Assembly: GCA_000499405.2 (NCBI GenBank)
Contig: HG738137.1
Location: 10,642,621 to 10,706,620, forward strand
Direction of reading: 5' to 3'
DNA length: 64,000 nucleotides
From: Onchocerca volvulus
Taxonomy: Eukaryota; Nematoda; Chromadorea; Rhabditida; Onchocercidae
The position numbers and the translations under genes are program-made. A model generated the notes under the pieces. The model searched no databases, was not told where the DNA came from, and saw only the letters and a list, made by a program, of their open reading frames with translations. Position 1 is the first letter of the stretch; every line of letters begins with the position of its first letter. This document shows positions 12,395-26,200 of the stretch, piece after piece.

Positions 12395-15300
12395 ATGAAA
12401 GGTAAGATTCTAAAAATCGAATTACATCAAATCATACAAATCTACAGTAATTGCTTCATTCACCGTATGGTCAATGTCGGTTTCACTTGTATTCTATCGT
12501 CGTGCAGGCTTGCAAACTATCGTATTCCCTTTCTGATACCGTATCTGTATTTATCATTTTTGCTACGTCTAACAAACACTTCACTAGTCAGCTGCCGTTG
12601 TGTCCAATTTAATTCTACTGGTATCTTTCAATCACCAGACTTTCCAAAAGCTCCATTATCATTCTTATCATCATCATCATCATCAGTACTACCTCTATCG
12701 TATCCATCATCAATGCTTCTTCAGCATCCATTTTTATGCTTACTGTATAAATTTATAGCTCCTGATGGATACATTATTGAAGTTATCTTTGATTACTTTC
12801 ATCTTTCACCGCGAATCGACCGGTAAGTGATTAATAAAAGAACACATTTTTTGCACAGCAACAATTTAGATGTAATGATTATTTAAGATTATTTGATGGC
12901 ATACCGGATGGGCTGATCGATGAAAAGACCACTTATAATGGTGAATTCTGTGCCACTGAGGTAATATTTTGTCAACATGTATTACTGTACCTATCGTATA
13001 TTACTTCACTGGTACGGTACCCTACAGTTACATATTTTTAAGATCGAAATTGGACAAACATTCTACTCCTACACGAGATATCTCATTTTTCATGTGCAAT
13101 TATCTAGTGCTTCCAAAGGTTTTCATGGTACTTACAACTTTATACCTAAAGGTGATTACTGTTTATATCAATTTTTTCCATTCTTTTTCTCCATAAATTT
13201 TAGAGACAAAAAGAAAAATTGATAGTTTTGAAGTAATTAATCTTGTCTGATGAGTTCATTTATTTCTTTCTAGAACGATTTCTTTCAAATGCTACTGAAA
13301 TAGAGCCATGTCATTTTCGTATTGATGTCTTGGCTGGCAATTTATTCTCGCCTAATTATCCTTATTTTTATCCTACCACTGCAAATTGTACGTATTATTT
13401 GGCACCTCGTCAAGGATTCCATTTGATCATCTCCTTAGAATATCTAAATTTAAGACGTTATGCTTGTCATGAAGATTTTATTGACATCTATCAAATACAT
13501 CCAAAGGTAAAAAACAACTATAACTATTTGCTTGAATAAACTTTGAATTTCTTTTTTTTTTTTGCTTGAATTTTCAAACCATTTTATGAATTTTCAAGCA
13601 TTTTTAATGTGATGCTCTCTAGGGAAGATATCATTTCTTCTTCTCACATATAACATTGAATTGGTATAAAAATCATATTTTATATGAATGATGATTGAAA
13701 TTCTTTATGGGAGAAATGAATTGGGCAAAATTTTGAAGAAAACAAAAAGAGGCGAAGCATTTTTATCTTTGTGTGAATTTTGAAATTTTCAAACATATTA
13801 TCAAATTCTCGAGAAGATTGATATTGAAAGTAAGAAAGAAAATATATTAAGGTCCATCTCGAAAAGCTCTGTTATGATTCGATACCACCATATCAAATTC
13901 ATACAAAAGATGGATATATCATTGAATTTCATGGTGCTAACAACGATGTAGTAAAAGTAAGTCATTTATGTTCTGAATTTCGAGAAAATCGACTTTATAT
14001 TACCCATATCATTATTTCAATTAAGAAAAATTAATAAATGGTCAAATTTCTTGAAATTTAATCAATTATCTATTGTATTTTTAATCAAAATTCGCTTGCA
14101 TTAGAATGAAGACAGTATATTCAATCGGATAGTAATTTGACAAGGATGATAGGTGAAAGAATAGTTATGAGGAATATTTGAAGATTTTTTAAAACACAAA
14201 AATCTTCTGATGAAAGTTTACGGTAAGAAAAGTCATAAAAAGATGGATTAAAAGAATTTACCAGGAAGTATGACGGTAGAAGCTGATAAAAATATAGTGT
14301 TATCAGTCATGCAAAGGATTTGTTGTTGAATAATGATCTTAAGAATGGGTGATTAGAAATGCACATATTTTGATTGAAATTTCGTTCTTTGCTTAAAATG
14401 AATAAAAAAAAATTGGAAGAGGAATTAGATGAAGAGAAAATGGTTCATTTAACTGGCTAATACTTAATCATTCCGGAAAACGAAAAACCATAAATTTGAA
14501 GCAGTTGAATTATATATGCTATAAATTTCAAATGACTACTAGATAAATCAATTTAATTCAGCCATTCTTTTATATGCTATGCTTAATTATCAGAATGATT
14601 AAGACTAATAAAGCTTAATTATCAGAATATCAAGACTATCTTGTGATTAAATATAACAATGAATTCAGCTGGTGATTGTTCATAAAATTATCGCAACAAT
14701 AACTATCAAATTTTATTTCTTTTACTATACTTAACTGTTAAAAAAGTTTGTCAAAAAAGAAAACAAAATAATAAAATGAATAGAAAAAAATGTGGAAGAG
14801 CTGATAAAGATTAATTTGATGAGAGTGATAAAAACAAGAGAGCGAAAAGTACAGTATACTGCCAGAATTTAAAAGAGAGATACATATACTTTAGTTTTTC
14901 TGGAAGAGACAAAAAATACGAAAAAAAGCTTTTCCAAACGCTCATGGATACACTTTAACATATGCTAAATTATTGAATTTAGCCATTTGCGGATGAAATT
15001 TTCATTTTTATGCTCGCATTCAAATTCATTTTGTTTTTACTCGGCATTAGCATGAAAAGCCTAAATAAATTAAATTTATCAATAATTGTCGACTTTAATT
15101 TTCATAAACAAATCCGGTGTAGCTTGCCGGAAAAAAAAAAGAAAAAAAGCAACGATTCATATTACTCATATGAATACTGAGGAAAATTAAAGATATTCGA
15201 GATTTTACAAAATAATTCATTTTAGGCTCGTGGTTTTCATATTTCATTTAAGTATGTGCCTCAGCAATTATCACAAAACAATCAATTGATAAATGATAGT

Positions 15301-18300
15301 TTTCCAAATTTGGATTATTCGTCTTTTGCCTTATTTTCCTCTCATCCCTCGATATTTTCGTCAGCTGTCATCAATAATGTCCACGATGACGAGAAAATTG
15401 GTTCAAGTGAGTTATTTGTCGTTAAATGCTCATCCTTGTCATCATCATTTCTAAAAGTCTCCTCAAAATTCATCATCGATTGCTTCTCGCTCTACTCGAT
15501 GGTCCAATCTTCCAGCATGTCCCTAGGCTTCATAAAAGCTATTTTAGTGGCTAAAACGATGAAAGTTTTAGACTATGAAAGAATTGCTTACTTTTTGCTT
15601 ACATTATTTATGATGATACTCAAGAGTGACGGTAACTTTTATCAATTCTTTTCAAATTTAATACTTTTAAAAATGTATTAATGAATTTTCTTCCAAATCA
15701 ATGGGACATATCATGGAGTAACATGAATTACACTGATATCGCTTTACGACTTCATTCATGAATCTACTTGTCCTTCTGAAATTCCTTCTGACGGATAATC
15801 CATTTAGGTTTCCTCTCCAAAAGAAAAGTTGTCAACTTTGCCGTCAGAAATAAGCATTTTCTATTGATAATATTCAAAATAAACTTCGATAACTTTTTAA
15901 GGAGTAAATCTTCAGTAATATATCATAAATTTGTTATCTTGCTAATTAAAGCTAATGATATGATATATCAGTTTACGAGTTAAAATGCATAGATGAACTT
16001 CACCACAAAATATAATCATTTACAGGAGAACAGTGTCCAGTACGGATCATTTCACCTTCAGTAGTTGATACCAACTTGTCCTTCTCGAGTACCTCAGGTA
16101 TTGTTAATTCGTCGCAGTACGTAAATAGCGACGAACCGTTCAAATGTCAATTTGTATTTCTGGGTAGTGGTACTGAAAAAGTTCAAATTACATTTCTCTA
16201 TTTCAATTTATATGCACGAACGCCTCATTTGAATAATATCACCAGCAATAGGTAAGTAAATTCACTCATTTTTGTACTTAAAATTAAGGCCAAGAAATAC
16301 TGAAATCAAAGTGATATTTTCTTATCTTTTTGTGATTCTTCTTCATTCATATTATTTATAACAACTTCCACAAAATGAAGTTATTTTCAATGCTTGTTTA
16401 TTGAATAATAATTTCAAGATGTGATGAAATGGATCATTTATCAGCTCATGTACTGATTGGTACTCGGATGTCTCGAATTGAAGATTTCTGTGGTTCTGAA
16501 ACACCACCACGATTAATGTCAACCAAAAATCTACTAACTTTGGATTATGTAATTCGATCAACTAAAACAGCGCGACGAATGATGGCGAATGCTGAAAAAT
16601 TCGGATTTGTACTAAAATATCATTTTCGATCTGATCTAGGCTTATCAGAAATGAATGCTGATGTAAGAAATGATTTGAGTGAGTGTTGTTTTAAATTACT
16701 AAAATTTCTTTCTCTTCTTTCACTTTCAAAACTTTTGTGTATAAATTTGATGTTTTTTATTTTTCTTTACTTTCATTAGTTCCATATTAGTTCCATATTT
16801 ATAACATCTATCTATCGTTCGTTGCATATTTTCTCTTCAATGTGAACTTTTTGTGTAAAAAGATCAAAGTAATGAGTAAAACGTGAAATATTTCGGAAAT
16901 TAAACGTGGAATTTTCCGGATAATATGGGTTTCGGAAATTAAACGTGGAAAATATTCCGGATAATATAGGTAATGTAAGATTAATATGTCGAAAGGTCAA
17001 TGAATTTAGCAGAATTCTTAAGACGGAAATATTCCGAACAATGTAAAGATTGATTTTTTCGAAAAGTTCAGTGAAAAATTGAACAAAATTCCTGTTAGTT
17101 AGGTATCATTTTCTATTTCAGAAATCATTTTTTTTTTTTTCTATTGCTGCATCAAGGTTACTATCACAACAATTATCAAGATATCATTGTATTACAGAGG
17201 ATTCTAATGATCATAGTGATTACATTTCATAACTTCAAACTTGGAAAAAAAAGCAGAATAATCACTAAAATGCAATAATTATCTGTATTTCAGCTTGCCA
17301 TTATGAATTTAATTCATCGTGGCGCAGTTCAGGCTATATTTTCTCTCCCAATCATCCAGGATATTATCCTCGTAACATTGACTGTCATTATATATTTCAT
17401 GGAACTGATAAACAGGTCGTTGTTATACATTTTGAATATTTTGATATCGAAGGATTATCTACGTAAGTCTTACTTATGCTTATATGATTTTTGTTTTCCA
17501 TAATTTTCTATGAAAATAAATAGCAATTCTCGAATACTCTCGAATGCTATTTTTCAGTTGCGATGACAGTACACATAGCGATTACGTATTATTTAGCAAT
17601 TATCAAACTCAAGATCGTACCAATCGTCGTTATTGTGGCCAAGTTTGTCCAAAAGATTCAATCGTTAGTGAGTCGAACTATTTTCGAATGTTGTTTCGCT
17701 CCAATGATATCTTTGATGCCACTGGTTTCTATGCTCATTATCAATTTATCACAGAACGTAAGTTTGTGTTAATTAAATTATGTTAATCAGCAGATAATGT
17801 TCAAGTTTAATGCGATATTCTTAACAAAAAACCTCACCATTAATTTTGGATTAAATGAGTGATAAAAGGAATAAAAAAAGGAAGATTTGCGAAAATCTGA
17901 TATTGTTGATGAATAAGATTATCGAAAGTTTGGAAGTTTGTTGTATTAGAAATATCGTTTCTACTGAATTCTATTTCTGAGATCAAAGATGATTTCTAAG
18001 ATTTTAAATCTACAGATTAGATTATTTTGCAATTATATGCAGAGTATTCTGTGATAACTGGAAAGTAAACATTCGTCAAACTAAAAATTCTCGATGATTA
18101 TGATTAACATTCAAAGGATTAAATTACTTGAAATTTAGTAATAATTTCTGAGCAGTGTATTGTTTGTTATTTAAGGAAAAAAAGTATTCATGCAAAAGAT
18201 CGAATTTTATATTTATTTAATTACGAATAAAAAATATCGCAAATTATTTTTAGAAGTGTCGCAAATTAATCGCGTGAAAGTGACTACCAATGCTTCGTCG

Positions 18301-18372
18301 TTTGCAAAATTATCGTATTTTTGGCTAGCTGTGTTATTATCTTTGGAAATCACTCATAAATTGATGCTATGA
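12395..18372 (+). CDS. Four-CUB-domain cell-surface protein, SOL-1-like
   Basis: Extracellular CUB proteins of this layout (C. elegans SOL-1) are auxiliary subunits of AMPA-type glutamate receptors (family knowledge); the assignment rests on domain architecture only. Plus-strand exons: 12395-12822, 12870-12960, 13043-13151, 13274-13506, 13852-13956, 15226-15406, 16026-16251, 16419-16678, 17294-17462, 17558-17757, 18254-18372; all phases join. Each CUB shows the four-cysteine pattern. CUB1 has [21 protein letters not shown] and [13 protein letters not shown]2 has [17 protein letters not shown] and [12 protein letters not shown]3 is divergent (CPVRIISPS to DFCGSETPP). CUB4 has [18 protein letters not shown]. 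The protein ends in a hydrophobic stretch ([12 protein letters not shown]) five residues before the stop, suggesting a GPI signal or a membrane anchor with almost no cytoplasmic tail. The start is uncertain: the first ATG gives a poor signal peptide, and a missing 5' exon is possible. The model is about 706 aa, or 781 with a later exon-6 donor. Confidence 0.8.
16892..16970. repeat. Tandem duplication (39-bp period) in a CUB-gene intron
   Basis: Two copies of TTCGGAAATTAAACGTGGAA followed by TTCCGGATAATAT. The TTCCG and CGGAA words are mutually inverted. A related CGGAAATATTCCG palindrome-like word follows near 17022. Confidence 0.8.
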
Positions 18373-18697
18373 TCGCATTCTAGAAGTTTGCAAAAATTTC
18401 TGGAATATCTCAGGATCTCATGCATGCAAGGAATGCTAGTCAAAACCTCAAATCAATTCTCAGGCTTTCCTCTAAATTTATTTGATAACTATCGAATAAC
18501 TTCTCGACAGCAATTGGAAATGTTACATTTTATTTTTTACACTGATGCATCTGAATATTATTAGGCATTGCCCGTTTATTTTTATAAAATTTTGAATCCT
18601 AAAGAGCAAAAGAATTCAATAATTCAGTTCCAAAACTTGAACAATTCTAAATTTGCCAATAAAATTAGAACATGCATCTTAACATCTGAAATCATAA
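18373..18697. terminator. Convergent 3' end region between the CUB gene and the cysteine-rich gene
   Basis: Only 325 bp separate the two stop codons, so both 3' UTRs and poly(A) sites must fit here or overlap. A minus-strand AATAAA (TTTATT at 18575-18580) lies about 118 bp past the minus-strand stop and would serve the cysteine-rich gene. Confidence 0.55.
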
Positions 18698-21088
18698 TTA
18701 TGATAAAGTAGTTGTATTAATCAAACGATCATGACAAATATGTTCGATACATTCAAATTCTTCACCACAATCGCGTATCGCCAAATTGCATAATCGTCCT
18801 TCTACTTTAATGCAAAAGCCATTTTGACATAGTTGACCAGGAGGACAACTTTTACCGAAACATTCTGAAAAAAATTAATTAGTAAAAATTTTTGCTATTT
18901 AATTAATAATTCAACATTTGATATCAATCATATTATTACCATTTCTCGTGCAGCGTCCATCGATGCATACATATGGTTTGGGACATTCTCGATGACACAA
19001 AAGTCCTTGTAAATGCCTACATTGACCTTCGCTACAAGCATGTTCCGATGGACAACGATTGGTGCAAGGATCCAGAATGCATTTTCCCGCTGCACAAATT
19101 GTATCTGCAAGAAAAGTTTCAACTTTAGAAGGAAGTGATAAGATATCTTATGATAAGATATCCACATATACCGTAGATAAGCTTGCATCTCGAATCTCGA
19201 AGATAAAGGTGACAATAAAAAAACCTATGTGACATCATTTTCTATATTATATTATATTCTTGCATACATTCATTACTTGTATGTTTATGGAAATTTGAAT
19301 TCAGTTTACGGTATTACTGATTTCTAGGAGTTCTATGAGTGGCATTATCTGAGAGATTACTCTGATCTTCCATTTGATTTCTAACTTATATTGATTTGAG
19401 TAATATCTGAGTATATCACCTCATTATTCATCAATTCATCTATTTTGTTAATCAGTACAAGCATCAAAATTTCTGATCTGTGAAAATAGCAATTCTGCTT
19501 TTGGATTTTTCGATTGGATAAATTGACAAATGATCGTACCTCCTTGACAAATTGTATCAGTACAATCTTGACCGATAGCTGTTTGACACTTTCCCTGTAT
19601 ACAAAACGAACCTGTTTCACAAGTTACATGTGCACAATCTGAAAAGTCAAACCATTTTTATTAAATTTAAAAGTGAAAAGTAGAACCTCTCATGCTATTT
19701 CTTTAGCTTTGAAGTTAAATTTTCCTTACTCAATTGCATTTTTAACTTTTTTTTTTAAAATTATTCTAGAATATTATAAAGGCCGAATTGTGACCTAATT
19801 TATGTAAATTAATTTTTAAAAAGTTATGGATTTATTTTTATCATAATTTACTTTTGGTTTAGCTATGTTTTGGTTTGAATGTCATAAACCTTACCTGATT
19901 CTGGGATACAATGACCTTGCTTGCATATTTCACCTGGATCACAATTGCATGATACTTGCTTCCTAAATGGTATACATTTGTTCCAATGACATTTGAATAA
20001 AGGACCACAGTCGAAATGAGTTATACAAAAATTATTAGTTATTATCGAACATTTACCATCTTGACATGTCTCATTCTCTGTACATATAATTTCAGCACAT
20101 CCTGAAATTAAGAATAATATCGAAATCATTAAAATACGGATGATAAATACGAATAGAAATGAAATTAAAATAAATATTTCTGATAATTACAAATGATTAC
20201 TGCTTGTTTTGCTCTAAATTCAATATTATTTACTTTTTTAATCTCAATCAAAAATATTGATATCTCTTTCGATATAGAATAAATTTAAAAATGTCAAATT
20301 TCACATATAAAATAATTGTTATCACAATGGACGAAGAAATAATTAAAATTATGATAAGAAGTAATTAAAAGACGACTTATGATTTCTTATTGACATAAAA
20401 AAGAAATTTTTTTACATCAAACTTTGTTTTTTTCTTTTTTTTAAAAACTTTTCTTCTCTAGTAAACTGATCGATGAAATAATACCAACAACATTTATGTC
20501 TGATAGAGTTTTGATTTTGGATATTTTTATCTTTATGATTAGATTAATTAAAATACTTAACTATCTTCAACACATCGACCATTGACACATTTTCCGTTTT
20601 GGCCACAATTAGAAGTTATGGATTTGAAATGATACTTGGACAATTCAACATTTCGGTCGCAAGGTAAGCCGATTGCTGGATAACATCGTCCCTGCCATGA
20701 AATGTGGCTGATAATTTAAAAAAAAAAAAAAGATATGAAAAGTTACTTGTGAAAATAATGTTTGATATGATAAGAGGACTTTATATGTAAAATTTCCACG
20801 AAAATTTTTTTAGCTATTATTTTGCATATTTATTCATTTTGATGTAAAAAAAAATGAAAACTTAGAAGATGGATTGAAAAAGTCCCAAATTACCTCATAG
20901 CACCTGGAATTAACGCTGCATTTCACTTGTTCACAATCATTTGGTACCATTACATTACCATCAAAGTAGCATTCATTAATTGTACAAGTAGAATTCAATG
21001 GACATTCAAAGTGACCAAGTATATCTGGACAAAATTTTCCAAAAACATCATTCACAATATAAATCAACAGTACGACAGATATAAACAT
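18698..21088 (-). CDS. Secreted cysteine-rich protein, EB/EGF-like modules (320 aa model)
   Basis: Minus-strand exons: 20894-21088, 20562-20691, 19895-20101, 19540-19638, 18940-19104, 18698-18864; phases all join. The ATG at 21086-21088 is seven bases after a TTTCAG acceptor. The N-terminus is a clear signal peptide (MFISVVLLIYIVNDVFGKF), and no transmembrane segment follows. The rest is a chain of short cysteine modules of the form C-x(3-6)-G-x-C-x(3)-G-x-C, for example CDPGEICKQGHC, CPPGQLCQNGFC and CSEGQC, resembling nematode EB modules or loose EGF-like repeats. No catalytic motif or known family was recognised. A secreted, disulfide-rich structural or ligand-binding role is inferred. It is tail-to-tail with the CUB gene and head-to-head with the PDE gene about 2.1 kb away. 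Confidence 0.75.
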
Positions 21089-22376
21089 TTGCAATCTGAA
21101 ATTAATTAATTAATTGGACAAATTACATCAAAATATGTTGTCGTTCTTTAAAATAATTGAATTTTCTTGCATATCATTTACTTTTGCTGCACATGACGTT
21201 AAGATTTATACATTAATATAAAATTAGAGTTGAGTAAAGTATTCACAAAATCACAGAAACTTTACATGAGCAGAAAAATTACGAAGAAAAATGAAAGTTC
21301 AGATGAAAGCAACAGAACATGTTCAATATGATAGCAGTTTTATACAGCAATGATCATCAAATTGAACTTTATAAGTTATTCATTTAAAGAAGAAATAAAG
21401 CACATTATAGTGATACTGAAAACAACGATAGTACTTTAATAATGAGAAATAATGATAATGATAGGAAATGATGATATGATTAATAGTACAGTAATCCTAT
21501 AATGGCGAATCGGTTGTTAACAAGAAAGTTTGATAGCCATCTGTCAACAGTAGCAATTATCAATGATGAAATGATAGAAGATGATCAAACAACTGTAAAG
21601 ATTGATAATTGTTTACTTTCTCAAGGCAGAAAAAAAAATAAAGGTAAAATGCTTCATTTGTTTATTAAAGACTTCTGAGATATTTATCCCATTATTTTTC
21701 AACATCTTTTAAATCTTTGTCTGGAATGGTACTACACGATGATAAAACTTTTACCAATTGTTCATGCCGCAGTATTCAACGAAGATTGTCCGCTGTTACA
21801 TTTGTCATTGATAATTCATTCATTTCGGCAATTTCGCAAAATTTTTTGTTGAAAAATACATTGATAAATGTCATTTTGTATGATGATAAATCAACCAGTG
21901 ATTGGTTGACGACAGGATTTGTAAAAATGGGTTAAACGATGCAGATTTCTTGCCCCAAATTGATGGAATTGCTATGCCGGTAAATGAGAAAAAGAATGGA
22001 AAAATTGATCGCAATTGAGTAAAAGGAAGTCATTTATAGTTGATTGTGAATCAAACAACAAATAACCTTTCTGTGGACAAATTGAGCAAATAAATAGTCA
22101 TAGAAGCACTAATTAGAATGAGTACTATTAATATAGTGGAAATAATGTCTTAAAATTTTTCTAGAATTGAAAGTTTCAAAATAAAAATCGAAAATTCGCA
22201 ACTTACCGTTCAAAGATGATTGAATCATTTTTCTTTTCCTTCGATCTCTCGAATTTCTAAAACAATACTTATTTATGTTACAAGCAATTATTAGAGAAAT
22301 ATCCAAATACATTGATCACTAGCGTTGGTTATTCATTCCTTTGTCGCACGTAGAGAATTGTCGGATTGTTGCTATT

Positions 22377-22449
<73 letters not shown>

Positions 22450-23214
22450 GCTTTGAAGATAATCTGTCTAAATAACATGATCAGCAGATTTGAGCTATGA
22501 ATTAATCTAAAGGGTAGTTGGATTGATTGAAAATTTAAATTAAAAGTTTTTTCAAATTTTTGGTAAATTTTTTTTCGAAATTTTATAAAACATGCTAATA
22601 AGTGCAAATTTATAATTTTTAGCAAATTTTAATTATATAATGTTAATAATCATTTTAATCAAACTTTATTAATCAAAAATTAATTTTAAATTTTGCTCTA
22701 TAATTGATTAAAGCTTGTGCGTATCTACATGGAGTAAAAATTTAGTATCGTCTTGCAACAGTGTAAATTTGTCAAATTAAGGTAATCGAAAAATAAATAG
22801 TAACTCATAGCAAAATTGCCTTGTTTCATAATTTAAGTGATTAAGATATTATTGCTGATAATTTCTGTGGGAATGTTTTAAATTCATAAATCAGATATCG
22901 AATTATGCTAAAAGCATATTTATAACTTTTTTTCCTGACAAAGTTTGAAATTTATTGTGCATAAGCTTATGTGCTTTTGACGTAATCGGAGATATTAATT
23001 AAGGAAAAAGATAGAAAAGGAAATAATTAGGTCATCCGTTGCTATGGTTATCAGGTGCCTTTCATAATTCAGGTAATTCTCCACTGTTAGGAGGAGCGAC
23101 CCATCTTCTGAGCTATTTTGCTTCCTTTACTAATATCCTTTGCCTCATTTTAACGAAGTTTTGAGTATTGATTTTAAATTTTGCAGATCGTAAGTCATAA
23201 AAAATCCAATTCCT
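21089..23214. other. Divergent intergenic region with promoters of the cysteine-rich and PDE genes
   Basis: About 2.1 kb between two divergent start codons, AT-rich, interrupted by the (GT)n tract at 22382-22444. TTTCAG (minus, 21096-21101) and TTTTGCAG (plus, ending about 23186) are the probable trans-splice acceptors. No further gene was recognised. Confidence 0.55.
22382..22444. repeat. (GT)n microsatellite, about 31 units
   Basis: Uninterrupted GT dinucleotides. ORFs across it read as alternating Thr-His and are artefacts. Likely length-polymorphic. Confidence 0.95.
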
Positions 23215-26200
23215 ATGCATCCACGAGAAGAGCGTATTATCTCATATCTCAAATCACATCCCAAATTTCTGGAAAATTATATCACCGGGCCAAATGTCAC
23301 CAATGAGATGTTCCATCAATGGTATTTCAAGCGTAAAATGAAAGTAAAAAAGGAAGTCTTAAAAGAAATGAACGAATCATGGATGGTAAGCAATTTTTAA
23401 TATTTAATTACAAGTGGATTAAGTTTCTGAACAAAAGAGCTTTTGTTTTTAAATACATATTTGAACATATATTTTATGTGCAAAATTTGCTTTGAATACT
23501 TAAGAGAGGTTGTAAATATGGAAATTAATATCCGAAGATAACGTAAGAGAAGTATTAGCAAAATCTTTCTCGATCATTTGATAAATTTGAATTAATAATA
23601 ATTTAATTAATTTTTTTCAAAGTCTTGCCACAATCTATAAATATCCGCATCCTGCATTGTAAAATGTCACTCTAATTACCTTTCTAACGGGTATCTCATT
23701 TCAGGCAGATAACCTTTCCGGATTTTATAATCTGCTCATCTCCAATGGCAACAATGTACCGCTCATCCTTTATGAATTAGGACATGCTTGTGCCCAATTA
23801 ACACATAATGAAATGTTTGATGTTATAGTATATAATAAGAATAATTCTTATTTCATTGTCCGAACAAGAACTGATGTCCATCTGAAGAAAGTCACGAAAG
23901 AGAAACGATTACCTGTCTATGTGAAAAAACTAGAAGATTACTTGGGACTCATACTTGGTTAATACTTCTCATTCTTATTTACTATTATTATTATTTTCAA
24001 AATGTCAATAAAATTTAAGATATTCTGAACTAAATAAATCAACAAATATGGAAATCATAGTGGATAATTAATTTCAAATTAATGAACAATAAATTTCTTA
24101 TGCTCGTAAATTTTAGAATCTTCCAGATCATACTTTCTCAATTCTTTTCTTAATTAATTAGTGTAAAAGTTCAAAGTATTGCCAGTTGAACACCGAGCTG
24201 AATGCAATATTGCAAGTGAAAAAATTTTATTTTATTAAAAAAAAAAAGCTATCTGTTTTAACTATCTGTTATACCTGTAACTATTTATAAATAAACTATC
24301 GTATTTCCAAAGTAGTACCATTCATTCAATTTACAGGAGAAATCCATTTCTATCGCTCGCTTAATGAAAATGATCAGATTTACATAAATATTCTCTGTAC
24401 TTGGGGTAGTGCTCTCATCTACTATGCACAGGTATTCTACTACTATTCAAATCATTCTTTAATTTTTGAATCTTTGATTAATTTGATTTCTGATAATAAA
24501 TTTCATATGCGAATATCGAAAATGCCAAATTCATTAATGCGAAATGAAATTGCAATCCTTTGAAAATTTCGAATTTGACGCTGCAAAATTCCTCAAGTGA
24601 TACGGATTCACTTCAAACAACTCCTCACCTATTCGTTTCATTTTTTACCATTCTTCTTTTCAATCCATTTTTTCTTTTAATTAATTAATTGATATAGATT
24701 AATTGCGATTAATTTTAGTTTGTATCAAGCAAAAATGATGACGCTTGTTGGTGTAACAATGAACAACAGAAATTGAATACTTTTCTGCTTGATGTTGTGA
24801 AGTAAGTTCTTGAAAATATCATATCGAAACAGATATAACTCTTTCTGTTATTAGATCAATATTTCAGGATATTGTCAGCATGGATACTGTTATCATGAAA
24901 GTTATGGTAAGTCATTCTAATATATTTTTGCCGATAATTAATTTTGAATGATATTGATAAATTTTTTTTTTCTTCGATTTTTTAAAATAAAGAGAGCAGC
25001 GTAGTGATAGTAAAGAAGCAAAGGAGAAAATTTATGAAGACAAATAACTTCTATTCAAAATTAGAAGTTCTAATTAAAAATTTTCTAATTCTAATTAAAA
25101 TTCCAATTAAAATTCAGAATCTTCTATATATTATTAAAATGGATCTTCTAATTAAAATTCAGGGCTTCACAAAGTTGTACTAAAAATTTTCAGAATTTCG
25201 CTCAAAAGTTGACAAATGCTGACCGATCTTCACTCTTTCTTGTAGATCATAAGAGAAATGAACTGTATGCCAGAATCTTTGATATGGGTATTCAGCAGGA
25301 GGAACAAATTAAAATTAACGAAGATGGTAATGAGGAAATCAGGTAAAATGCAAATTACTTATCAATCTATGAATCTATTACTTCGATACCATGGCAAACA
25401 GGTGTAGAAGAGTTATTTAATTTGAAAAAGAGAAATGAAAGAAAAGATTACTTTCAGATTGCTCAATTAAAACAGCTTTGGAATAGGACTGGGATTTTCA
25501 TGGATGTAAAGAAAAATAAAAAAAATGCATTTTATGATATTGCTTTAATTTAAATCAAAAAACAACAATAAGTAGTTAATGAATCTATTTTGCAATCTTT
25601 AATTTTCGAATAATTCAAACAATCATATCACTCTACTTTCATGCACTTTGATTATTGATATGATCCCGGTAAGGTATTCAGATTGATTTTCATTCTTATC
25701 TTACAATGAAATTTAACTTTGTAGATTCTCAGCCAATAAGGGTATCAGTGGATATGTTGCTATGACAGGACAAGTTTTAAATATTGAAGATGCTTATGAG
25801 GATCCGCGATTCAACAAAGAGATAGATCAAAAGACAGGTTACAGGACCAGGAATATTCTTTGCATGCCAATTTTCATTCGTAAATCGTAAGTTTCAATTC
25901 GTTTAATCAATCAACTTTTTTATTTTTTTAACTTTCCATTAATAATTGTTTACTTTTAACTTGTCGTAAAAGTTTCTTTTTTTTTTTTTTGGAAAAATTG
26001 GAGATTGGTTGTTTATGTGATGAATTTATTGTTGATAAAGATTCTTTTATGAAGTAATTTATTACAATAACTAATTTGTTGACGCTTTATTCCATTTTCA
26101 TTTCACTAATAATTCTAATTTCAGTTTCCGATTAATTCAGTTTTTTTTCCAAAAGAAATAGTTAAAATTGAATATTAATTTTTGCGGTTACAATACAATT

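Noticed and set aside
22329..22625. ORF with a Thr-His repeat
   Set aside because: Translation of the (GT)n microsatellite.
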